Positions 29,569 to 38,161 of a stretch of DNA of 64,000 bases are shown piece after piece. The stretch is taken from NCBI RefSeq assembly GCF_004339565.1, contig NZ_SMFZ01000001.1, positions 2,232,001 to 2,296,000 of the forward strand. Reading direction: 5' to 3'. The position numbers and the translations under genes are program-made. The notes beneath the pieces are model-generated. The model was given only the letters and a program-made list of their open reading frames with translations, had not been told where the DNA came from and ran no database searches. This stretch comes from Pseudonocardia endophytica. GTDB lineage: Bacteria > Actinomycetota > Actinomycetes > Mycobacteriales > Pseudonocardiaceae. Within the stretch, counting starts at the first letter, position 1. Every line of letters starts with the position of its first letter.

Positions 29569-30789
29569 ATGAGTCATCGACTGATCACCGCGGACCGGGT
29601 CGTCACCGCACCCGGGGAGCCCGTGGTCCCGCACGGAGCCGTGCTCGTCGACGGGGACACGATCGTGGCCGTCGGAACCGCGGCCGACCTCGAGCCCGTG
29701 GCGCGGGACGCCGAACGCTGGGACGTCCGGGGCGGGACCGTGCAGCCGGGGCTGCTGAACGCCCACGTGCACCTGTCGTTCCGCGTCGACGACGACCCGG
29801 TGCCGAGCCTGCGCGACCGTGACCACGACGCGCTGCGGAGGGCGATCGCGGCGAACGCCCGCGCGTGCGTCGAGGCCGGTGTGACGACGGTCCGCGACCT
29901 CGGCGACCGCGACGGCCTGGTCTCGGCGTTCCGTGACGACGTCGCCGCCGGGCGGGCCGACGGCCCCCGGGTGCTGACGGCACAGTCGCCGCTGACCGTT
30001 GCGGGCGGGCACTGCTGGTTCCTCGGCGGTGAGATCGACGTCGACGCGCACCCGTCCGACGTCGTCCTGGCGATCCGGGACGCCGTCACGCGCCGGGCCG
30101 CCGCGGGCGCCGACGTGATCAAGGTGATGGCCGGTGGCGGCCGGATGACCCCGTCCGGTGCGCCGATGTGGCAGAGCCAGTTCGGCCTGCGGGACCTGCG
30201 CGCCGTCGTCGACGCCGCGGCCGGGCACGGACTGCCGGTGGCCGCGCACGCGCACGGCACGCACGCCATGGGCCTCGCCGCCCGCGCCGGGGTGACGACG
30301 ATCGAGCACGGTGGCTGGCACACCGCCCCCGGGCCGGACGGCGGCACCGCGCACTTCTGCGACGACGCCGTCGCCGAGGCGATCGCAGCGTCCGGCGCCG
30401 TCGTCGTCCCCACGCGGTTCCGGGGCTGGCGGGACTGGCCGGCCGACGCCGGCCTGCAGGGACAGATCGACCGCACGCACTGGTCCCGCGGCCACGGCAT
30501 CGCGATGATCGCCGGCAACGACGCGGGTGTCGGGCGAGGGTGGTTCGACGACCTCACCGACGCGCTGACGTACTACCGCGCCGCGGGCGTCCCCGCCGCG
30601 GAGGTCCTGGACATGGCCACGACCGGCGCCGCGGCGGCGCTGGGCGTCGGCGACCGCACCGGCCGGCTGGCCCCCGGTCTCGCCGCGGACGTCCTCGCCG
30701 TCGGCGGCGACCCGCTCGCCGACACGGACGCGCTGCGCGACGTGCGTGGCGTGCTCGCCGCCGGACGCGCCGTCCGGACGCCGGCCTGA
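29569..30789 (+). CDS. Amidohydrolase (imidazolonepropionase-like)
   Basis: 406 residues, soluble metal-dependent hydrolase. Metal ligands: His66/His68 in NAHVHLSF, the lysine in DVIKVMAGGG, HAHG, TTIEHGGWH and the Asp in AGNDAG. The N- and C-terminal strands form the beta-sandwich typical of the HutI/prolidase-like subgroup, including LAPGLAADVLAVGGDPL. Related enzymes act on Xaa-Pro dipeptides, ochratoxin or carbamates, so the substrate is open. A second member is at 61478-62893. Confidence 0.87.
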   Translation: MSHRLITADRVVTAPGEPVVPHGAVLVDGDTIVAVGTAADLEPVARDAERWDVRGGTVQPGLLNAHVHLSFRVDDDPVPSLRDRDHDALRRAIAANARACVEAGVTTVRDLGDRDGLVSAFRDDVAAGRADGPRVLTAQSPLTVAGGHCWFLGGEIDVDAHPSDVVLAIRDAVTRRAAAGADVIKVMAGGGRMTPSGAPMWQSQFGLRDLRAVVDAAAGHGLPVAAHAHGTHAMGLAARAGVTTIEHGGWHTAPGPDGGTAHFCDDAVAEAIAASGAVVVPTRFRGWRDWPADAGLQGQIDRTHWSRGHGIAMIAGNDAGVGRGWFDDLTDALTYYRAAGVPAAEVLDMATTGAAAALGVGDRTGRLAPGLAADVLAVGGDPLADTDALRDVRGVLAAGRAVRTPA

Positions 30790-30793
30790 GCTG

Positions 30794-31312
30794 CTACTCG
30801 AACGTCCCCAGCAGCTTGCGCAGCAGCCGTCGCAGCTGCTCCTGCTCGGCCGGGTCCAGCACGTCGAGCAGCTTCGACTCGTTCTCCATCAGATCCCCGG
30901 TCACCTCGTCGACCAGCGCCATCCCGGCCGCGGTCAGCTCGACCTCGACCTTGCGCCGGTCCGTCGGGTGCATGTGACGGCTGATCAGCCCGGCCTCCTC
31001 GAGGCGCTCCAGGCGCTGCGACATGCCGCCGGAGGTGATCAGCGCCGACGCCTGCAGCTCCCCCGCCGTGCGGCGGTACGGGGCGCCGGTCCGTCGGAGC
31101 ATGGCCAGTACGTCCAGCGCGACGCGGTCGGTGCCGAACGCGTCCAGACGCTGCTTGCGGTGCCGGTCGAGATGGCGACCGATCCGCCAGATCCGGGTGA
31201 CGATGCCGACCGAGGTGACGTCGATGTCCGGACGCTCGCGACGCCATCCGGCCTCGACCCGGTCGACGCGGTCCGGCGCGTCCGGCACGTCGGAGGAGGG
31301 CATGGCCGTCAT
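30794..31312 (-). CDS. MarR family transcriptional regulator at the end of the glutathione cluster
   Basis: 172 residues, ATG 31312 behind GGAGGTGA. Winged helix: LDVLAMLRRTGAPYRRTAGE, recognition helix ALITSGGMSQRLERLE, wing DRRKVEVELTAAG. It lies 38 bp downstream of the glutamine amidotransferase gene on the same strand. By position it is a candidate regulator of the CoA transferase/SDR/GST/gshB genes; MarR genes also accompany isoprene clusters. Confidence 0.85.
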   Translation of the reverse strand: MTAMPSSDVPDAPDRVDRVEAGWRRERPDIDVTSVGIVTRIWRIGRHLDRHRKQRLDAFGTDRVALDVLAMLRRTGAPYRRTAGELQASALITSGGMSQRLERLEEAGLISRHMHPTDRRKVEVELTAAGMALVDEVTGDLMENESKLLDVLDPAEQEQLRRLLRKLLGTFE

Positions 31313-31350
31313 CGTTCACCTCCGGACGTTTCTCCTGCGCGCCAAGTATC

Positions 31351-32073
31351 TCACCCCGAAGCGGTCGCACCCGGGCTCGCGGCGCGCGCCACCGACGCGA
31401 CGTCGGTCATCCAGGCGAAGATCGGGTCGGAGTGGGCGAGCTGTTCCGGGTGCCACTGCACGCCGACGACGTCGCGTCCCGGCAGCTCCGCGGCCTCCAC
31501 CACCCCGTCCGGCGCGTGCCCGACGGCCACCAGCCCGTTCCCCACGACGTCGACGGACTGGTGGTGCAGGCTGTTCACGGGAACCGTCGTGCCGTACACG
31601 GAGTGCAGGACGCTGCCCGGCAGGAACGTCACGTCGTGCGCGCCGTCGCGGCCGAGCGGGTGGTGGTCGAGGTGCTGCACGAGCGTCCCTCCGAAATGGA
31701 CGTTGAGCAGCTGCAGCCCGCGGCAGATCGCCAGCACCGGGATCCCGCGCTCCAGCGCGGCCGCCAGCAGCGCCATCTCCCGCAGGTCCCGGCCACGGTC
31801 GTGAGCGGCCCCCGGCCGCGGCGATGCGCCGTACAGGTCGGGGTCGACGTCGGAACCGCCGGTGAGCACGAGCGCGTCCAGGCGGGCGACGACCTCGCCA
31901 GGGTCGGCCCGGACCGGGATGTGCAGCGGCAGCGCGCCCGCGTCGGCCAGCCGGTCCGCGTAGCCGGCGAAGTACACCTCGACGTCGAGCTCGTCGAGCG
32001 CGGCGGGGCCGTCGTGCGCCCCGGCGGCCGGCCGGCGCCGTCCGGAGATCCCGACGATCGGTGGAGCGGTCAT
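31351..32073 (-). CDS. Class I glutamine amidotransferase, gamma-glutamyl hydrolase (PuuD-like)
   Basis: 240 residues from ATG 32073, which overlaps the gshB stop (TGATG). Catalytic triad: Cys117 in LAICRGLQLLN and His208/Glu210 in VQWHPEQL. The family (peptidase C26) cleaves gamma-glutamyl amides such as gamma-glutamyl-GABA. Coupled to a glutathione synthetase and two GSTs, it might remove the gamma-glutamyl group from a glutathione conjugate or recycle it. This role is inferred from position only. Confidence 0.85.
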   Translation of the reverse strand: MTAPPIVGISGRRRPAAGAHDGPAALDELDVEVYFAGYADRLADAGALPLHIPVRADPGEVVARLDALVLTGGSDVDPDLYGASPRPGAAHDRGRDLREMALLAAALERGIPVLAICRGLQLLNVHFGGTLVQHLDHHPLGRDGAHDVTFLPGSVLHSVYGTTVPVNSLHHQSVDVVGNGLVAVGHAPDGVVEAAELPGRDVVGVQWHPEQLAHSDPIFAWMTDVASVARAASPGATASG

Positions 32074-33071
32074 CAGACGACCGTACGGCGCTTGTCCTCG
32101 CAGGACCGCTCCCACGCCTCGACGACCAGGCGCGGCAGGTCGCTGCCGGAGAGCGCGTCGATCTCCCGGATGCCGGTCGGGCTCGTCACGTTGACCTCGG
32201 TCAGCCGGTCGCCGATCACGTCGATCCCGGCGAACACGATCCCCAGCTCGGCCAGGTCCGGCGCCATCGCGGCGCACAGCTGCTTGTCCTGCGGCGTCAC
32301 CTGGTCCGCGACGGCCCGTGCACCGGCCGCCATGTTGCAGCGGAACTCGCCGGGGACCGCCACCCGCCGCACCACGCCGATCGGCTCGCCGTCGAGCACG
32401 ATGATCCGGCGGTCGCCGTGGTCGGCCTCGGACAGGTAGCGCTGCACGACGACCTGCCGGGTCCCGCGCAGCGTCGCCAGCTCGAGGATCGACGGCAGGT
32501 TGGAGTCGTCCGGGCGCAGCTGCAGGATGCCGCGTCCGGCCATCCCGTCGGTCGGCTTGAGCACGGCCCGCCCCCACCGCCGGACCGTCGACACGATCTC
32601 CCGCGGATCGGCGGTGACCAGCGTGTCCGGGATCAGGTCGGGGAAGCGCAGGGTGAACAGCTTCTCGTTCGCCGTCCGGAGCCCGGCCGGCTTGTTGACC
32701 ATGACGACCTTCCGGTCGTCGACCTGGTCGAGCAGGTACGTCGCGTTGAGGTAGTTCCCGTCGAACGGGGGGTCGGTACGCATCGCGACGACGTCGACGT
32801 CGTCGAGCCGCACGTCCTGTTCCGGGCCGGCGCGGTACCAGTCGTCGACGGCCGTCCAGTGCCCGTCGGCGAGCTTCGCGGGAACGACCGCCACCGACCG
32901 GCACGCCGCGTACGTGCGGGTGTCGCGGATCCTCAGGCGCGCGGCCGTCGTGCACAGCAGCTCGTGACCGCGTTCCTGGGCCGCCTCCATCAGCGCGACG
33001 GTCGTGTCGTGGCCGGGGTTCAGATCCGGCAGCGGGTCGGCGACGATGACGATCCGCAGGCTGTGCGGCAT
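32073..33071 (-). CDS. gshB: Glutathione synthetase
   Basis: 332 residues, ATP-grasp ligase joining gamma-glutamylcysteine and glycine. The prokaryotic GshB N-domain (RIVIVADPLPDLNPGHDTTV) is followed by MRTDPPFDGNYL, VNKPAGLRTANEKLF, the ATP site VLKPTDGMAGRGI and the metal-binding VFAGIDVIGDRLTEVNVTSP. It is slightly longer than the usual 315 residues. Glutathione synthesis is rare in mycothiol-producing actinobacteria. No gshA is visible in the window. The gene lies between a GST gene and the amidotransferase, in the order seen near isoprene genes. Confidence 0.93.
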   Translation of the reverse strand: MPHSLRIVIVADPLPDLNPGHDTTVALMEAAQERGHELLCTTAARLRIRDTRTYAACRSVAVVPAKLADGHWTAVDDWYRAGPEQDVRLDDVDVVAMRTDPPFDGNYLNATYLLDQVDDRKVVMVNKPAGLRTANEKLFTLRFPDLIPDTLVTADPREIVSTVRRWGRAVLKPTDGMAGRGILQLRPDDSNLPSILELATLRGTRQVVVQRYLSEADHGDRRIIVLDGEPIGVVRRVAVPGEFRCNMAAGARAVADQVTPQDKQLCAAMAPDLAELGIVFAGIDVIGDRLTEVNVTSPTGIREIDALSGSDLPRLVVEAWERSCEDKRRTVV

Positions 33072-33100
33072 CTCGATCCTTCCCCCGGGGGTCGTCGCCC

Positions 33101-33814
33101 TCAGCGGTCCTGGTCGGCGCCCGGGCCGCTGCGCATCAGGGTCGCGAACTGCTCGGCGGTGAACGGCGTGGAGCGCTCCGACTCCCCGGTCTTCGGGTCG
33201 GAGAGCTGCACCTTCCCGGACGGCCGGGCGGAGATCCGCTCGGACCAGGCCGCGACGTTCGGGAACTCCGCGATGTCGATCCTCTGACCCTTGGCCACCC
33301 GGACCCAGCCGAAGCAGGCGATGTCGGCCATCGAGAACTCGTCGGCCAGGTACTCCCGGTCGGCGAGCCGCTCGTCGAGCATCGCGTAGATCCGCCGGAT
33401 CTCCCGTCCGTAGCGGTCCTGCGCGTAGGGGACCTCGATCCCCTGCTGCGGCGCGTAGGTCAGGAAGTGCGTGGCCTGCCCGGCCATCGGCCCGTGGTTG
33501 GCGACCTGCCAGGCCAGCCACGAGATCGCCGTCCACCGGCGCGCCGGGTCCTCCGGGAGCAGCCTGCCGGTCTTCTCCGCCAGGTACAGCAGGATCGCGG
33601 CGGACTCGAACAGCGTGATCTCGGCCCCGCCGGGGCCGTCGTGGTCGACGAGTGCGGGCACCTTCGAGTTCGGGTTGACCGCCCGGTAGGACTCGGCGAA
33701 CTGCTCGCCCGCCGTGATGTCCACCCAGATCACCCGGTAGTCGAGCCCGAGCTCCTCCAGCGCCATCACGACCTTGCGGACGTTCGGCCCGGTGAAGCCG
33801 TACAGATCGATCAC
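33101..33814 (-). CDS. Glutathione S-transferase (IsoJ-like)
   Basis: 237 residues. Thioredoxin-like N-domain: MIDLYGFTGPNVRKVVMALEE (glutathione site near residues 8-12), SKVPALVD with cis-Pro, and LFESAAILLYLAEK (the conserved Glu-Ser binding the gamma-glutamyl group). A helical C-domain follows with FSMADIACFGW. It resembles Nu/YfcG-type GSTs and has the size of IsoJ of the isoprene pathway. It starts 24 bp after the previous GST gene ends. Confidence 0.88.
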   Translation of the reverse strand: MIDLYGFTGPNVRKVVMALEELGLDYRVIWVDITAGEQFAESYRAVNPNSKVPALVDHDGPGGAEITLFESAAILLYLAEKTGRLLPEDPARRWTAISWLAWQVANHGPMAGQATHFLTYAPQQGIEVPYAQDRYGREIRRIYAMLDERLADREYLADEFSMADIACFGWVRVAKGQRIDIAEFPNVAAWSERISARPSGKVQLSDPKTGESERSTPFTAEQFATLMRSGPGADQDR

Positions 33815-33838
33815 GACGACCCCCTGGTGGTATCCGGC

Positions 33839-34564
33839 CTAGACCTTGAACTCGTCGCGCAGGCGGTCCGCGTAGGCCATCAGGTTCTTCTTGCCCTTGA
33901 TGTAGGCGACGCCCTCGAAGTCCGGCCACGGCTGGTCGGCGACGTGGCGGACCGTCGAGTAGATCGTGGCGTCCACCGAGCGCACCTGGTCGCCCATGAA
34001 GTAGGGCTTGTCGCCGAGAAAGTCGGACAGCGCGTCGACGTCCTCCTTCAGGCACTCGACGATGTCGTCGTGCTCGCGCAGGCCCATGCCCTGCTTGAGG
34101 TGCTGGTCGTGGATCTTGTCGCGGAACGCGAGCAGCGCGTCCTGCACCTCCTGCGGGAGCTCGTCGAGACCCGGGCCGCCGGTGATGTACGGGACGTAGA
34201 CCTTGAACTTCTCGATCGTCGGCCAGCGCGGCTCGATCACGCCCGACCAGTACGTGTACTCCTCGACCATGCGCTGGAACGCCAGCGCGACGGCCCGGTC
34301 GGGAGCGGTCATGCCCTCGTCGAGATCCGCGCCGTACTTGTTCTTGACGTGCTGGATGATCCGCGTGGAGTCGTTGATCTGCTCCCCGTCGTCGATGATG
34401 TAGGGGAGCTTCGCGGTGGGCGAGTCGGTGCCCAGGGTGCCGAGGTCCTGGTTGCGGTACTCGAACGGCGTGCCGGTGAACGTCAGGTAGTTGATGGTCT
34501 TGGTGACGTAGGGGCTGATGTCCGGGAGCCCCCATGCGGGGACGTACCCGTAGATCGTGATCAT
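33839..34564 (-). CDS. Glutathione S-transferase (IsoI-like)
   Basis: 241 residues. N-domain: ITIYGYVPAWGLPDISPYVT, cis-Pro region TAKLPYIIDD, glutathione-binding QINDSTRIIQHV. The C-domain includes ALSDFLGDKPYFMGDQVRSVDATIYSTV. In the Rhodococcus AD45 pathway IsoI conjugates glutathione to the epoxide of isoprene; length, cluster order and divergence from the neighbouring GST agree with that role. The epoxide actually used here is unknown. Confidence 0.87.
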   Translation of the reverse strand: MITIYGYVPAWGLPDISPYVTKTINYLTFTGTPFEYRNQDLGTLGTDSPTAKLPYIIDDGEQINDSTRIIQHVKNKYGADLDEGMTAPDRAVALAFQRMVEEYTYWSGVIEPRWPTIEKFKVYVPYITGGPGLDELPQEVQDALLAFRDKIHDQHLKQGMGLREHDDIVECLKEDVDALSDFLGDKPYFMGDQVRSVDATIYSTVRHVADQPWPDFEGVAYIKGKKNLMAYADRLRDEFKV

Positions 34565-34598
34565 TGCGTCGTTCCTCCTCGTCGAGTTGGTACCGGTG

Positions 34599-35276
34599 TC
34601 ACCAGGGCAGGTAGGTGCCGTTCGAGTGCTGGAACCGCCCCGAGGTCTCGGGCGTGAGCTCGTCCATGTCGCGGATCAGCCCGGCGGCGGCCTCGGCCGG
34701 CTGGATGAAGTCGCCGCCGAAGCCCTTCGTCAGGTCGGTGGCGACCATCCCGGGGTGCAGCATCAGCACGCTGACCCCCTGCGGGGACAGGTCGTGGTGC
34801 AGGTTCAGGCCGACCATGTTGGCGCCGGCCTTGGAGACCCGGTAGGCGTACATCTTCCCGGATCCGTTGTCCCCCAACGATCCGACGCGGCTCGAGACGA
34901 TGCCCACCTTGGACCCCTGCCCCAGCAGGTCGCGGTGCGCCTCGACCGTCCGCAGCGGACCGATCGTGTTGATCTCGAACTGGCGTCGGACGTCGTCGTA
35001 GTCGATGCTGCCCAGCTCGTCGGTGCCGAGCACGCCCGCGACGTGCAGCAGCCAGTCCAGCCGGGTGCCCGCAGCGCGCAGCCGGCCGGCCATCGCGACG
35101 ACGGCCTCGTCGTCGGTGACGTCGACGCCCGGCTCGACGGCGATGCCCTGCTGCTTGAGGTCGTCGCCGTCGAACATGCAGGCGGCGATCACGTTCTCGC
35201 CCCTGCCGTGCAGCCGGAGGGCGATCTCGTGCGCGATCCCCTTGTCGCAGCCGACGACGAGTGCGGTGAGGGTCAT
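34599..35276 (-). CDS. Short-chain dehydrogenase (IsoH-like)
   Basis: 225 residues. The dinucleotide site is the unusual VVGCDKGIAHEIALRL near the N-terminus. Catalytic region: GIVSSRVGSLGDN, then the active-site YAYRVSKAGANMV (Tyr-x3-Lys), then LHPGMVATDL. IsoH oxidises the glutathione-conjugated alcohol of isoprene epoxide to the acid using NAD+; this gene has the same size and place. The ATG overlaps the stop of the CoA-transferase gene (ATGA). Confidence 0.87.
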   Translation of the reverse strand: MTLTALVVGCDKGIAHEIALRLHGRGENVIAACMFDGDDLKQQGIAVEPGVDVTDDEAVVAMAGRLRAAGTRLDWLLHVAGVLGTDELGSIDYDDVRRQFEINTIGPLRTVEAHRDLLGQGSKVGIVSSRVGSLGDNGSGKMYAYRVSKAGANMVGLNLHHDLSPQGVSVLMLHPGMVATDLTKGFGGDFIQPAEAAAGLIRDMDELTPETSGRFQHSNGTYLPW

Positions 35277-36541
35277 GACGCGGCCTCCGTGGGATCGGCC
35301 GAGTCGGCCACGGCGGCCACCGCGACGGGTGCGCCGGTACCCGACGTCGTGTGCTCGTCGCCCAGCGCGCCGGACGCGACGAGCGCCGCGATCTCGGCGT
35401 CCGAGAAGCCGGCCTCGGCCAGCACCTCGGCGTTGTGCTGCCCGATCAGGGGCGCGCCGCGCGGCGGGCCGGGGACGGTGCCCTCGAAACGGGCCGCGGT
35501 GCGGGTCTGACGCAACGGTCCGGCCGTCGGGTGCTCGGACTCCAGCAGGATGTCCGACGCCAGCACCTGCGGGTGGTCGAGCAGCTCGCGGCGGCGCATG
35601 GCCGGGGCGCACGGCACGCCGTACTCGGGCAGCAGCTCCAGCCACTCCTCGGCGGGTTTCCTGTGCAGCTCGGACTGGATGAACTCGAGGCGCTCGTTGA
35701 CGTTCGCGTCCCGGTCGGCCGCCGTGGCGAACCGCGGGTCGGCGATCATGTCCTCGCGCCCGGTGGCCCGGCAGAACGCCGTCCACTCGGCGTCGCGCAT
35801 CGTCGAGACCGTCATGTAGTCGGTCGACGTCTCGTAGATCAGGTCGATGAAGCTGGCGGCCTTCTCCGGCTCCATCGGCTTGTCCCGGAACGTGTACGCG
35901 CCCATGTCCGACGCCCACAGGAACGCCATGACACTGTCCAGCATGGACACCCGGACGTGCTGGCCCTCGCCGCCCCGCTCCCGGGCGAGCAGCGCCGCGG
36001 TGACGGCCTGGGCGGCCGTCACCGACGTCAGCTTGTCCGGAAGCACGGTCCGGATCAGCCGGGGACGGGCCTCGTCGGAGCCGGCCTGGATCGTGGTGAG
36101 ACCGGAGAGCGCCTGGACGACCGGGTCGTAGACGCGCCGCCCCGCGTACGGGCCGACCTCGCCGAAGCCGCTGATCGACAGGTAGACGACCCGCGGGTTG
36201 ACGCGCCTCGCGTCCTCGTAGCCGATGCCGAGGCGGTCGACGACGCCCGGGCGGAAGTTCTGGACCACGACGTCGGCCGTCTCGTAGAGCCGCAGCAGGG
36301 CCGCGACGCCGTCGTCGGACTTGAGGTTGAGCGTCACCGACCGCTTCGAGCGGTTGATGTTGACGAACATCGCGGGCAGGTCGCCCGAGCGGTTCGGGAG
36401 CAGCCGGACGTGGTCCCCGATCCCCGGCGGCTCGACCTTGACGACGTCGGCGCCCTGGTCACCGAGGATGTCCGCGGCCCACGGCCCGGACAGCATCGAC
36501 GACAGATCGACGACGCGGATTCCCTCCAGTGGACCCGGCAC
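35273..36541 (-). CDS. Family III CoA transferase (IsoG-like)
   Basis: 422 residues, GTG start behind GAGGAGGAG. CaiB/BaiF fold: GIRVVDLSSMLSGPWAADIL, GADVVKVEPP, SVTLNLKSDDG, VVVQNFRPGVVDRLGIGY and the active-site region DKLTSVTAAQAVTAALLARE. It transfers CoA to an organic acid, or acts as a racemase-like enzyme. In isoprene clusters IsoG (same family) is thought to act on the glutathionyl acid. It is the first gene of the leftward operon and is preceded by a dyad at 36604. Confidence 0.88.
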   Translation of the reverse strand: MPGPLEGIRVVDLSSMLSGPWAADILGDQGADVVKVEPPGIGDHVRLLPNRSGDLPAMFVNINRSKRSVTLNLKSDDGVAALLRLYETADVVVQNFRPGVVDRLGIGYEDARRVNPRVVYLSISGFGEVGPYAGRRVYDPVVQALSGLTTIQAGSDEARPRLIRTVLPDKLTSVTAAQAVTAALLARERGGEGQHVRVSMLDSVMAFLWASDMGAYTFRDKPMEPEKAASFIDLIYETSTDYMTVSTMRDAEWTAFCRATGREDMIADPRFATAADRDANVNERLEFIQSELHRKPAEEWLELLPEYGVPCAPAMRRRELLDHPQVLASDILLESEHPTAGPLRQTRTAARFEGTVPGPPRGAPLIGQHNAEVLAEAGFSDAEIAALVASGALGDEHTTSGTGAPVAVAAVADSADPTEAAS

Positions 36542-36598
36542 GCGCTCCTCCTCGCCTCGGGCCCGGCTTCCGGACGACCTCGGCCGGGCGAGCGGCAG

Positions 36599-36615
36599 TT
36601 AGGTTAGCGCTAAGA
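36599..36615. promoter_or_regulatory. Operator-like dyad upstream of the glutathione cluster
   Basis: The perfect palindrome TTAGCGCTAA (36604-36613) sits in GTTAGGTTAGCGCTAAG, 63 bp before the CoA-transferase GTG and at the base of an AT-richer stretch. It is a likely regulator site; the TTAGGTTAG word also resembles half of a DtxR/IdeR iron box, so the binding protein is uncertain. Confidence 0.45.
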
Positions 36616-36796
36616 TACTCACTCGACAACATCTTGCTCGTGAGCCTCTGAGCCGGTAGCTTTCGGCTCCGAGTGTGTCAGCGGTCACACCTGAGGGTCA
36701 GGATCCCTCCCCGACCCAGGGCGAGAGCTGCTCTCGTCCGGGCCGGGCCACGCGAGAGCTCCGCTCGCCCACCGAGCGCTCGCCCCAGGACGCGAA

Positions 36797-36834
36797 ACGG
36801 CCCGTGCCCGCGAGGAGTCGCGGGCACGGGCCGT
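36797..36834 (-). terminator. Terminator of serA
   Basis: 17-bp perfect arms (36797-36813 and 36818-36834) with a GGAG tetraloop start 12 bp beyond the serA stop codon. This is the strongest hairpin in the window. Confidence 0.85.
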
Positions 36835-36846
36835 GAGCGGGATCCG

Positions 36847-38046
36847 TCAGGGCGTCCAGGTGCGCAGCCAGACCGTCTGCGGCGCGCTGCGCAGTCCGGC
36901 GAGCGTCTCGTCGGAGATCTCGGCGTCGGTGTCGGTGACGACGTAGCCGTACTCGCCGCGGGTGGACAGCGACTGCCCGACCACGTTCACCTTCGCGTCC
37001 GCGAGCGTCTGGTTGATGCCGGCCAGCACGCCCGGCTCGCTGCGGTGCAGGTAGCCCATGCGGAACGCGCCCTGCGGCTGCGGGTTGGCGACCTGCGGCA
37101 TGTTCACCGACAGCGCCGTCCCTCCGCCTGCGACGAAGCCGGTCAGCTTGCCGGACACGAAGTGCCCGATCTCCTCCTGCGCCTCCTGTGTGGACCCGCC
37201 GACGTGCGGGGTGAGGATGACGTTGGCCAGGCCGCGCAGCGGGGACTCGAACTCGTCGCCCTGGGCCTTCGGCTCGATCGGGAACACGTCGATCGCGGCC
37301 CCGGACAGGTGCCCGGACTCGATGTTCTCGCGCAGCGCCACGTCGTCGACGACCATCCCGCGCGAGGCGTTGATGAAGATCGACCCCGGCTTCATGGCGG
37401 AGAACTGGTCCGCGCCGAACAGGCCGGCGTTCCCGGGGCGCCCGTCCACGTGGATGCTGACGAAGTCCGACTGCGCGAGCAGCTCCTCGATCGTCCCGAC
37501 GCGACGGGCGTTGCCGAACGCGAGCCGGTCGGCCGTGTCGTAGAAGATCACCCGCAGGCCGACGGACTCGGCGACGCTGGACAGCTGCGTTCCGATGTTG
37601 CCGTACCCGACGATGCCGAGCGTGCGCCCGCGGACCTCGTGGCTGCCGCGCGCGGACTTGTCCCAGACGCCCTCGTGCATGCGCTGCGTCTTCTCGGGCA
37701 GTCGCCGGGCCAGCGCGATGATCTCGCCCATGACCAGCTCGACGACGCTGCGCGTGTTCGAGAACGGCGCGTTGAACACGGCGATGCCACGCTCGGCGGC
37801 CGCGGTCAGGTCGACCTGGTTGGTCCCGATGCAGAAACACCCGACGGCCAGCAGTTCCTTGCCGGCGTCGAGCACCTCCGCGGTGATCGTGGTGTTGGAG
37901 CGGATCCCGAGCAGCGACACCCCGTCCAGCGCGGCGGCCAGCTCGTCGGCGGGCAGGGACCCCGGACGCTCCTCGACGTCGAAGCCCTCGCGCCGGAACG
38001 CCTCGGCGGCGACCGGGTGGATGCTCTCCAGCAGGAGTACCTTCAC
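36847..38046 (-). CDS. serA: D-3-phosphoglycerate dehydrogenase
   Basis: 399 residues, the short E. coli-type enzyme with a C-terminal ACT domain (about 325-399) and no intervening ASB domain. It oxidises 3-phosphoglycerate with NAD+, the first step of serine synthesis. Motifs: VGCFCIGTNQVDL, GIVGYGNIGTQ (NAD site), the Arg region FINASRGMVVDD and the catalytic His in NVILTPHVGGSTQEAQEEIG. Feedback by serine through the ACT domain is expected from the family. It is monocistronic with a strong terminator. Confidence 0.93.
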   Translation of the reverse strand: MKVLLLESIHPVAAEAFRREGFDVEERPGSLPADELAAALDGVSLLGIRSNTTITAEVLDAGKELLAVGCFCIGTNQVDLTAAAERGIAVFNAPFSNTRSVVELVMGEIIALARRLPEKTQRMHEGVWDKSARGSHEVRGRTLGIVGYGNIGTQLSSVAESVGLRVIFYDTADRLAFGNARRVGTIEELLAQSDFVSIHVDGRPGNAGLFGADQFSAMKPGSIFINASRGMVVDDVALRENIESGHLSGAAIDVFPIEPKAQGDEFESPLRGLANVILTPHVGGSTQEAQEEIGHFVSGKLTGFVAGGGTALSVNMPQVANPQPQGAFRMGYLHRSEPGVLAGINQTLADAKVNVVGQSLSTRGEYGYVVTDTDAEISDETLAGLRSAPQTVWLRTWTP

Positions 38047-38161
38047 CGATCCAGCCTAGCTGCCGACACCCCCGGGTCATGCCCCCGAACGTCGCTCACG
38101 TGGCGGCTGTCACCGCAAGGACTACGCTCGGGTGATCCGCGGCGCCGCAGCCGCACCGACC

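Larger units (their letters stand above)
36542..36846. other. Spacer between CoA-transferase start and serA stop
   Basis: 305 bp without a gene. It carries the dyad TTAGCGCTAA, an imperfect CGAGAG/CTCTCG hairpin near 36722-36736, and the strong serA terminator. The promoter for the glutathione cluster must be at 36542-36660. Confidence 0.55.

Noticed and set aside
30794..36541. Complete isoprene degradation locus
   Set aside because: The isoABCDEF monooxygenase, aldehyde dehydrogenases and gshA are not in the window, so only the downstream part can be claimed.
36720..36740. tRNA or other RNA gene near CGAGAGCTGCTCTCG
   Set aside because: Only a short hairpin; no cloverleaf, no CCA end and no conserved T-loop word.
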